From contig NZ_VUNR01000006.1 of NCBI RefSeq assembly GCF_009695585.1, forward strand, positions 50,599 through 114,598: DNA of 64,000 nt, in the 5' to 3' direction. Of the stretch, positions 58,226 through 64,000 are shown piece after piece (the first letter of the stretch is position 1; each line of letters begins with the position of its first letter). The notes below the pieces were generated by a model, which worked only from the letters and a program-made list of their open reading frames with translations, made no database searches and was not told the DNA's origin. Source of the stretch: Anaerovibrio slackiae (GTDB taxonomy: Bacteria; Bacillota; Negativicutes; Selenomonadales; Selenomonadaceae). The translations under genes were made by a program, and so were the position numbers.

Positions 58226-59770
58226 TCACCCCAGCACCCAGGTGACAAAGTAAATAGACAGCGGAATAGTCACGCAGCCGATACCGATAATATCAATATA
58301 CACGCCGGTACTGAGCATCTTTGTAATAGGAATGTAGCCTGTTGCATACACAATGGCATTAGGCGGCGTGGAAACCGGCAGCATAAAGCCCAGAGAGGCT
58401 GACAGGGCTATGCCCACTGCCACAGGAATCGGACTGAGTCCTGCCGACACAGCCACTGTAATGGCCAGTGGCCCAATCATATTGGTTGCCGCCGTATGGG
58501 AAGTCAGCTCGGAAAGCAGCAGCGCCATTACGGAGAACACAGCCACAATCGTCACCTGGGACACGCTGCCTCCCATGCTGCCCACGATTAAATCACCAAT
58601 CCAGGCAGACAACCCTGTCTTGTACATCATGGAGCCCATAGCCAGACCGCCACCGAACAAAATCAAGGTTCCCCACTCAATGCCTTCCTTTGCCTCCTCC
58701 CAGCGGATAGTAAAACGCCGCTCGGAAAAATTAATCGGCATCAAGAACAGCAGCAAGGCACCGCCCATGGCGGCAATGGCCTCCGGGAACAGCCTGTTGT
58801 ACATTTTCAGCACAGGGTCCCCCGGTGGCAGCGCCATGCTGAGAAAGCCCGGCATCACCCAAAGGACAACTGCCACGGCAAAGCAAATCAGGGTATTCTT
58901 CTGAGCCCTGGTCCAGCTGCCCAGCTCCGCAATCCTGCCAGCAATAAATTCCTCTGCCCCCTCGATGCGCTCCACATCCGCAGGAAACAGCCTGGTCAGC
59001 ACCACATAGGCAATGGCAAAATAAATTACCATGGCAATAAAGCCCCATTCCATCCACTGAAAGAAGGAAATATGGACATCCGCCATCTGGTCAAGAAAGC
59101 CCAGCATAATCAGGTTAGGCGGCGTACCGATAGGTGTAAGGACACCGCCGATAGATGCACTATACGCTGTCATCAGCATAAGCCCCGTGGCATATTTGTA
59201 CTCCGACAGGTCAATTTCCTTGCCATTGGCAGCCAGCATATCCTTGATGGCGGACAGCAGCCCCAGGCAGATAGGCAGCATCATGGCAGCCGTTGCCGTG
59301 TTGCTCACCCAGCCGGAGCAGAGGGCTGCCGCCATGCCGATGGCAAGAAAAATCCTCCTTGGATTGGAGCCCACCCACTTCCTGGACAAAATCCAGTAGG
59401 AAAAACGCTTATCCAAACCGTGCAGCATCATGGCCTTGGCGAGGATAAAGCCACCCATAAAGAGAAAAATCATGGGACTGGCAAAGGCGGCAAAGGCGGC
59501 ATCCGCCTTTACTACACCTGTCATGACCGCCAATGTCGGTCCCAAAAGGGATGTTACCGGGATAGGCACCGGCTCCGTGATCCACCACAGTGCCACCAGC
59601 ACCATAATTGACAACAGCTTGTGCGCTTCCAGTGTCAGGGCATCTATTGGCGTCATAAAAATCAAAAGTGCCAAAACAGGTGCACCAAAAAGCCCCACCG
59701 TTCTCCTCTTTCTGTCAAAAGACTGCTCCGCCCTCTTGATGGCAAGAGCGTCCTGTCCCAGCTTGCGCAT
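58226..59770 (-). CDS. DASS-family (SLC13) dicarboxylate:sodium symporter
   Basis: A 514-aa membrane transporter: MTPIDALTLEAHKLLSIMVLVALWWITEPVPIPVTSLLGP, SNTATAAMMLPICLGLL (first SNT substrate/sodium motif), ASIGGVLTPIGTPPNLIMLGFL and the second repeat's LTSHTAATNMIGPLAI and STPPNAIVYATGYI. It probably imports succinate, malate or related dicarboxylates with sodium. Start ATG at 59770 is chosen because TGTGAGGAGGTGGTTCCC precedes it; an upstream ATG at 59827 has none. A terminator lies upstream on the same strand. Confidence 0.92.
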   Translation of the reverse strand: MRKLGQDALAIKRAEQSFDRKRRTVGLFGAPVLALLIFMTPIDALTLEAHKLLSIMVLVALWWITEPVPIPVTSLLGPTLAVMTGVVKADAAFAAFASPMIFLFMGGFILAKAMMLHGLDKRFSYWILSRKWVGSNPRRIFLAIGMAAALCSGWVSNTATAAMMLPICLGLLSAIKDMLAANGKEIDLSEYKYATGLMLMTAYSASIGGVLTPIGTPPNLIMLGFLDQMADVHISFFQWMEWGFIAMVIYFAIAYVVLTRLFPADVERIEGAEEFIAGRIAELGSWTRAQKNTLICFAVAVVLWVMPGFLSMALPPGDPVLKMYNRLFPEAIAAMGGALLLFLMPINFSERRFTIRWEEAKEGIEWGTLILFGGGLAMGSMMYKTGLSAWIGDLIVGSMGGSVSQVTIVAVFSVMALLLSELTSHTAATNMIGPLAITVAVSAGLSPIPVAVGIALSASLGFMLPVSTPPNAIVYATGYIPITKMLSTGVYIDIIGIGCVTIPLSIYFVTWVLG

Positions 59771-59923
59771 GGGAACCACCTCCTCACACATTTCATAATG
59801 GCATATTATCCAATAGTTCCCAACCAATCAATATCAAGCACTACTATTTATTATACGTATTTCTATAATAACAATTACAACTAATAATGTAAATAATTTG
59901 ACCAAAAATAGTATTTTAGTACT

Positions 59924-59959
59924 CAAAAAGCCGCAGGAAAGCCAAGCTCTCCTGCGGCT
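59924..59959 (-). terminator. Terminator of the GerMN/amidase operon
   Basis: AGCCGCAGGA and TCCTGCGGCT (59929-59938 and 59950-59959) form a 10-bp stem followed by TTTTTGAG on the minus strand, 60 bp past the GerMN stop. Confidence 0.85.
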
Positions 59960-60020
59960 ACGCTGCACACATACAGACTATTGTCTTATTTCCATTATGC
60001 AACTTAATTAACTTAATAAC

Positions 60021-60608
60021 TTATTTCTTTATCAGTTCCGGCATGCGCTCCACCGGCCTGCTCAAATCAAGGTGCCCGGACAGGGAGTCAATCTCCTTGC
60101 CCTCCACCAGAATCTGCACCTTCTTGATTTCCGGGAACTCCGTCAGGGTATTCACCAAGGAGCCCACCAGCATTTCCTCACCTGTAGAACCGCCTACAAA
60201 GCCGGAGATTAGATTTTTGTCAAAATCCACCTTTACCACGCCGCCGCTGACAGAAACCTTCCGCAGCTTTGCCTTTTTCGGGAAAACCGCCGTCAGCTTC
60301 TTGTCATCGGTGCCTGCCAGCAAAGCCTCCACAGCTGCCTGGTACTTGTCAGCCTCCTGCGCCTTGACTGTCTTGGTCACTGCCACCAGCCCGGTAGCGT
60401 TCACATCAGGATAATAAACGCTGATATCCATGGTAGCCGCTTTCTGTCCGGCTGCACCGGAGCTGGCTGATGAACTGGAACTTCCGGAAGCCACTGCTGC
60501 GCTGCTGCTGCTGCTGCCGCTACCGGCCTTCCCCTGTTCATCACAGCCTGCCAGCATTGCTACGCACAGCACCGTCAGCACTATGGCTAAAATATTTCTA
60601 AGTCTCAT
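60021..60608 (-). CDS. GerMN-domain lipoprotein
   Basis: A lipoprotein signal (MRLRNILAIVLTVLCVAMLAGC, lipobox LAGC) is followed by a Ser/Ala/Gly-rich linker and a GerMN domain (VYYPDVNATGLVAVTKTVKA, YQAAVEALLAGT, VSGGVVKVDFDKNLISGFVGGSTGEEMLVGSLVNTL). GerMN proteins act in sporulation or cell-envelope assembly. It is 22 bp downstream of the amidase gene and co-transcribed with it. ATG at 60608 has GGAG at 7 bp; a GTG two codons upstream is the alternative. Confidence 0.88.
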   Translation of the reverse strand: MRLRNILAIVLTVLCVAMLAGCDEQGKAGSGSSSSSAAVASGSSSSSASSGAAGQKAATMDISVYYPDVNATGLVAVTKTVKAQEADKYQAAVEALLAGTDDKKLTAVFPKKAKLRKVSVSGGVVKVDFDKNLISGFVGGSTGEEMLVGSLVNTLTEFPEIKKVQILVEGKEIDSLSGHLDLSRPVERMPELIKK

Positions 60609-60630
60609 ATCCACTCTCCGCTCCTATCTC

Positions 60631-61734
60631 TTACCTCATGTTAAAGTACCGGCTGATGCCCCGGCAGATTGCCACGGCAATCTTGTACTGAAAATCAGGG
60701 TCCCCCAGCAGGGCCTCCTCCTGATAATTGCTGATAAACGCCGTTTCTATCAAGGTTGCCGGCATAGCTGAATTCTTAATTACATAAAACCTGGCAGTCT
60801 TGGCGCCACGGCTTGCCAGCCCGGTTTCCTCCACAATCGCCTGATGGATTGCCTCCGCCAGCAGCTTGCCCCGATAGCTGGACTGATAATAAAAGGTGCT
60901 GGTGCCATGAGCTGACGGCGAAGTAAAGGCATCACAGTGAATGCTGACAAAAATCTCGTTGCCGGCAGAAGCGTTGCCTACGTCTACCCGTGCCTGAAGC
61001 TCATCGTGGTCGCTGGCCATCGGACCGTACACATCCACATCGCTGTCCCTGGTCATGGTCACTATGGCACCAGAGCTTCGCAGGATATCCGCCACATTTT
61101 TCGAGATTGCCAGTGTTGCTGTCTTCTCCATCAGCCCATTATGCCCCCTGGCACCGCTGTCACTGCCCCCATGCCCCGGGTCCAGCACAATCCTGTGGCC
61201 TGACAGGTTTTCAAAGCTGTCAGGTGTCTTCGGCTTTTCCGCCTCGTACTCGCTGTCCAGCTTATTCTCAGCAATCTCAATCACCATGCGGTATGGCTTC
61301 TTGCCATGCCTCTCCGGCTCGGCAAAATAAATCTTATATGCCTGGTCTGCCACCGGCTTGTTCAGGGAAACCATCACATCCAGCGCATTGTCCCCGGTCT
61401 CCCGCAAGGTCAGGTACTTGGCAATTTTTCTGTCCAGGGAAATATCAGATTTGACCTTGCCCCTGGCAGTATCTGACAGTATCACATGCAGCTGCTTTGG
61501 CGTCAGCTCCCTCACATTGGTACTGTACTCCGTGCTGCCGCCCTTTATGCCCAGCTCCAGCCGCAACCAGTTTCTTCCCTCGTAGGTGAAGGTTTCATAT
61601 TTAAAATAATTAAGCTCATGAGAAGCCGCCGCCTCTGCCCTGCCTGCATCCTCTGCCAATCCCAGAAAACCTGCAAAAGCCGCCAGCACCAGCAGCATTT
61701 TCCACAACCTGTTCCTAAAAAAACTCAAATGCAC
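60631..61734 (-). CDS. N-acetylmuramoyl-L-alanine amidase with AMIN-like domain
   Basis: A signal peptide (RNRLWKMLLVLAAFAGFLGLAEDAGRAEA) is followed by an N-terminal AMIN-type beta domain and a C-terminal Amidase_3 zinc hydrolase: HRIVLDPGHGGSDSGARG, MEKTATLAISKNVADIL, NEIFVSIHCDAFTSPSAHGTSTFYY and MPATLIETAFISNYQEE, with zinc-binding His/Glu/His and the catalytic Glu. It cleaves the peptide stem from peptidoglycan during division or remodelling. It is the first gene of the operon with the GerMN lipoprotein. Confidence 0.94.
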   Translation of the reverse strand: MHLSFFRNRLWKMLLVLAAFAGFLGLAEDAGRAEAAASHELNYFKYETFTYEGRNWLRLELGIKGGSTEYSTNVRELTPKQLHVILSDTARGKVKSDISLDRKIAKYLTLRETGDNALDVMVSLNKPVADQAYKIYFAEPERHGKKPYRMVIEIAENKLDSEYEAEKPKTPDSFENLSGHRIVLDPGHGGSDSGARGHNGLMEKTATLAISKNVADILRSSGAIVTMTRDSDVDVYGPMASDHDELQARVDVGNASAGNEIFVSIHCDAFTSPSAHGTSTFYYQSSYRGKLLAEAIHQAIVEETGLASRGAKTARFYVIKNSAMPATLIETAFISNYQEEALLGDPDFQYKIAVAICRGISRYFNMR

Positions 61735-61776
61735 TACATCTCCTTAAATTGTTCTCTAAATTACTATTTATGTGTC

Positions 61777-61983
61777 TCAATCATCCATCAAGGACAATGC
61801 CTCTGCCAGCACAGCCTGCTTCTTTTCCTCATCCTGGCTAAGGCTCAGGTTGATATAATCCCCCTCGCCCATATCCTCCGGCAAAAGCTCCGCTGGGAAA
61901 TTCAGCTGGTAATCCCCATCATTCAGGAGAATTACTGCCACATCTTCCTCTATTCTGTCAATATAACCTGCAATCATCCACAT
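61777..61983 (-). CDS. DUF3006 family protein, 68 aa
   Basis: The small protein starts MWMIAGYIDRIEEDVAVILLNDG and ends with an acidic helix, matching DUF3006 in size and the AGYIDR(I/F)E(E/D)D-x-AVI pattern. DUF3006 genes commonly stand next to genes for ComEC-like metallo-beta-lactamase-fold proteins, as here (91 bp downstream of one). AGGTGG precedes the ATG. Function unknown. Confidence 0.82.
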   Translation of the reverse strand: MWMIAGYIDRIEEDVAVILLNDGDYQLNFPAELLPEDMGEGDYINLSLSQDEEKKQAVLAEALSLMDD

Positions 61984-62074
61984 GCCACCTCACATCACCT
62001 GATGCAGAAAGCCTCATGCTCTGCACAAAAAACATCATGCTTTGCACAAAAAACATCATCTGCCGCATCGAACA

Positions 62075-63061
62075 TTACTTGCCGCAGGAAACGCTATAGC
62101 CTTTGCCATCGCTGGCAATGGTCACCGTACCGTTCTGGTCTGTGCGATAAATCTGCTTGATGCCCTGCTTTTTGTACTTGTTAAGCGTTACATCGTGAGG
62201 ATGGCCGTACTGATTGTTCGCCCCGGCAGAAATCACTACCGCCTCCGGCTTCACAGCCTGCAAAAGCTCCTTGGAGGATGAGCTCTTGCTTCCATGGTGG
62301 CCTGACTTCAAAATCTGGCACTGGAGCTTGCTGCCATAGGAGGCTGCCATCTGCTTTTCCACAGGGGACTCTGCATCCCCTGTCAGCAGCATGGCAAAGC
62401 TGCCAAAGCTGAGCCTGCCCACCACGGACTGGTCGTTTATCTCCGGCTTTTCACCGGCCTTGATGGCAGCCGTATCATCCTTTATCTGCTGAGCTGTCGG
62501 GCTGAATACCTCATAGGTTACCCCACTGCCAAAATCCAGCACATCACCAGCCTTAACCTTTACCTGCTTCGTGCCCTGGGCCTTGGCAGCCTTCAGGGCA
62601 TTGACAAAGTATTTATTGGTAGAAGGAATACCGTTATACACCAGTTCCTTCACCCCGTATTTTTCAATTACCTGTGCCGCCTTACCGATATGGTCAGCGT
62701 GGGCATGTGTCAGCACCAGCTTATCAATGGCGGTGACATTTGCCTTTTGCAGCTCCTCAAAAAGCTGGTTGTTGACCTTGCCCTTTTTGCCATCCTCATA
62801 GTATTTGTCATCGCCAGTATCAACCAGGATAGTCTGGCTGCCTGTCTGAATGAGGATAGCATCTCCCTGCCCCACATCCAGTACCTTGACTGTCAAGCTG
62901 TTGCCAGCTGCCTTTGCCTCTGCCGCTTTCGCCTCCTGACCTGCACCTGAACCGCCAGCAGAACCACTAGTCCCCTGACCGCCGCAGCCTGTCAAAAACA
63001 GCGTACATGCCAGCAGCAGGCAGCAGATAAAGCTGCTCATACGGCTACTAACTCGTTTCAT
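62075..63061 (-). CDS. Secreted ComEC-like metallo-beta-lactamase-fold lipoprotein
   Basis: A lipoprotein signal (SSFICCLLLACTLFLTGC, lipobox LTGC) precedes a ComEC/Rec2-type MBL domain: LTVKVLDVGQGDAILIQTGSQTILVDTG, LVLTHAHADHIGKAAQVIEKYG, SFAMLLTGDAESPVEKQM and LKSGHHGSKSSSSKELLQAV. The HxHxDH and distal Asp/His metal ligands are all present. Such stand-alone proteins are thought to act as extracellular nucleases or phosphodiesterases. Start at 63061 (GGGAGG at 8 bp) rather than 63097. Confidence 0.9.
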   Translation of the reverse strand: MKRVSSRMSSFICCLLLACTLFLTGCGGQGTSGSAGGSGAGQEAKAAEAKAAGNSLTVKVLDVGQGDAILIQTGSQTILVDTGDDKYYEDGKKGKVNNQLFEELQKANVTAIDKLVLTHAHADHIGKAAQVIEKYGVKELVYNGIPSTNKYFVNALKAAKAQGTKQVKVKAGDVLDFGSGVTYEVFSPTAQQIKDDTAAIKAGEKPEINDQSVVGRLSFGSFAMLLTGDAESPVEKQMAASYGSKLQCQILKSGHHGSKSSSSKELLQAVKPEAVVISAGANNQYGHPHDVTLNKYKKQGIKQIYRTDQNGTVTIASDGKGYSVSCGK

Positions 63062-63128
63062 CGTCTGCCTCCCTGTAAAACTCATATCAAAACTCAATTA
63101 TCGCCCTGATACCGCCATGCTTTCAGCT

Positions 63129-63311
63129 CTATTGCTTTTCCCGGTTGACGATATACAGACGCACCACCAGCGCCACCAGCCAGAAGCCATAGGCCGCCAG
63201 GCACACATAATCTATCGTCTGCAAATTGCCAAAGTCCATATCCAAAGCAATAATCGCCGTCATCAGAATGATAATCAGCCAATCCGTCAGCTGCATTCCC
63301 TTCAGCTTCAT
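63129..63311 (-). CDS. Small two-helix membrane protein, 60 aa
   Basis: From ATG at 63311, preceded by AAAGGAG, the protein reads MKLKGMQLTDWLIIILMTAII, then a short loop and YVCLAAYGFWLVALVVRLYIV, i.e. two membrane helices. Longer readings to 63461 or in another frame are less likely. No known family was recognised. It ends 67 bp before the MBL-fold gene and may be co-transcribed with it. Confidence 0.65.
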   Translation of the reverse strand: MKLKGMQLTDWLIIILMTAIIALDMDFGNLQTIDYVCLAAYGFWLVALVVRLYIVNREKQ

Positions 63312-63525
63312 AAAGCACTCCTTTCCAAACCACAATACAAAAATCATACTCAAAATTATAGTACAGCAATTGCACTGCACAGATAAGCATCTACAATGCA
63401 AAACATGTACATTATAGTATACCACAAAAGTCAAATTTGAAACATGAAAAAATGCATCCAATACAGAAATGCCTAAAGTTCATAAATCTATCTTTTGAAA
63501 TGTAGAAGAACAATCAGTTGCTTAA

Positions 63526-63853
63526 CAAATTGAAGAAACACGTAAAGAAGAATCATTCCAAAAGGCCGCTGATGCAGCTGTTCACGAGGCTCTGGAAAGT
63601 GAAGAAATAATAAGCGTCAACTACAATGATTCCATATTGACTATCAATCTTGATGAAACACAAATAAAAAAACAATGGTTTCAATACTCCTCAAATTGAC
63701 ATTCTGGCTACCAGAGTTACAGCTGTTGGTGACAAGGTTGTGGATATTCCAGGTTTTGATGAAGCAGTTGAGAGTGTTGTAGTTAAGTTTAGATGTGGCA
63801 AAATGATAGAAATGCCTACATCTATCATTAAGATAAATGAATACAATATTTGA
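63526..63853 (+). pseudogene. Frameshifted remnant of an unknown gene
   Basis: One plus-strand frame runs from 63526 (ETRKEESFQKAADAAVHEAL, then IISVNYNDSILTINLDETQI) to a TGA at 63697. The next frame continues from 63686 with TPQIDILATRVTAVGDKVVD and ESVVVKFRCGKMIEMPTSII to a TGA at 63851. Joining them at about 63686 gives one open frame of roughly 109 codons, which an in-frame TAA at 63523 cuts off from upstream. Codon use looks protein-like but no start or family is found. Confidence 0.4.
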
Positions 63854-63878
63854 CAAATGTGCTCGATAGGTGTATTAT
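63850..63878 (+). promoter_or_regulatory. Consensus-like promoter of the symporter gene
   Basis: TTGACA (63850-63855), a 17-bp spacer and TATTAT (63873-63878) on the plus strand; the start codon follows 54 bp further on after GTAAAGGAG. The -35 overlaps the stop of the remnant upstream. Confidence 0.75.
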
Positions 63879-63931
63879 ACATGTCACATTCATCTTAATG
63901 GATGTAAAGTTGTAAAGGAGATGCACTTATT

Positions 63932-64000
63932 ATGAATTCATTGGAAAAACTCAGCGGCTTCGTGTCCAAGTACATGGCTGTATTTGTTATCGTAGTCGCA
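63932..64000 (+). CDS. Bile acid:sodium symporter-like protein (5' end only)
   Basis: Only 23 codons are in the window: MNSLEKLSGFVSKYMAVFVI and then valine-rich sequence. The short amphipathic lead followed directly by a membrane helix is usual for bile-acid:sodium symporter (BASS) family proteins of Firmicutes. A good ribosome binding site (AAAGGAG) and promoter support it being a real gene. The family call from so few residues is tentative. Confidence 0.5.
   Translation, partial: MNSLEKLSGFVSKYMAVFVIVVA

Overview
The window reads like a chromosome segment of an anaerobic Negativicutes (Selenomonadales-type) bacterium. The basis is gene content and style: a one-chain pyruvate:ferredoxin oxidoreductase, strong AGGAGG-type ribosome binding sites, a T-box on ileS, and roughly 50% GC with lower-GC patches. 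The genus call is inference. Most genes lie on the minus strand.

Layout. (1) 1-2826: metabolic flank with the pyruvate:ferredoxin oxidoreductase 5' end, O-acetylhomoserine sulfhydrylase, and a carboxymuconolactone decarboxylase-like gene damaged by a deletion that also left the tail of a MerR-type regulator. (2) 2967-30196: a large accessory island, almost entirely minus strand: a 1479-aa SF1 helicase with a coiled-coil partner; two overlapping WYL regulators on the plus strand; a PD-(D/E)XK transposase-family gene; a 1.2-kb non-coding block of nested giant palindromes; a DUF1848 gene; a 1190-aa fusion (viroplasmin, UvrD helicase, viroplasmin, methyltransferase-like); a TPR plus cold-shock-domain protein; a glycine-zipper protein with a C-terminal HEPN motif; an HNH protein; an Hsp70 / J-like / GrpE-like set; a decayed CARF-HEPN gene; and a NERD helicase. 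(3) 30336-49248: a type III-D CRISPR-Cas locus: cas1, cas2, a 19-repeat array, a second 4-repeat array with a chimeric repeat, two intact CARF-HEPN (Csx1/Csm6-like) nucleases, a DUF3800-TPR protein, several RAMP genes, csx19, csx10, an HD-less cas10 and cas6. (4) 49376-64000: housekeeping and cell-envelope genes: DUF4160 pair, sfsA, T-box-ileS, exonuclease III, L,D-transpeptidase, uppP, a DASS transporter, a GerMN lipoprotein, an N-acetylmuramoyl-L-alanine amidase, a secreted metallo-beta-lactamase-fold protein with DUF3006, and the start of a bile-acid:sodium-symporter-like gene.

The most striking signal is regulatory. Six minus-strand promoters share a 17-bp box (plus-strand consensus GTCAAAAAAMWYGTGAR) placed 21 or 22 bp from a TATAnT-like -10. 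They serve the 1479-aa helicase operon, the TPR/UvrD-fusion operon, the HNH/HEPN operon, the Hsp70 operon, cas2-cas1 and the cas6-cas10 effector operon. A related string lies in the opposite orientation between the -35 and -10 of the main CRISPR array promoter. The helicase, chaperone and HEPN operons therefore look like members of one regulon with the type III-D CRISPR system, and the adjacent WYL pair is the obvious candidate controller. I propose that 2967-30196 holds an uncharacterised helicase/Hsp70/HEPN defence module tied to type III-D immunity. The shared box is directly visible; the function is inference.
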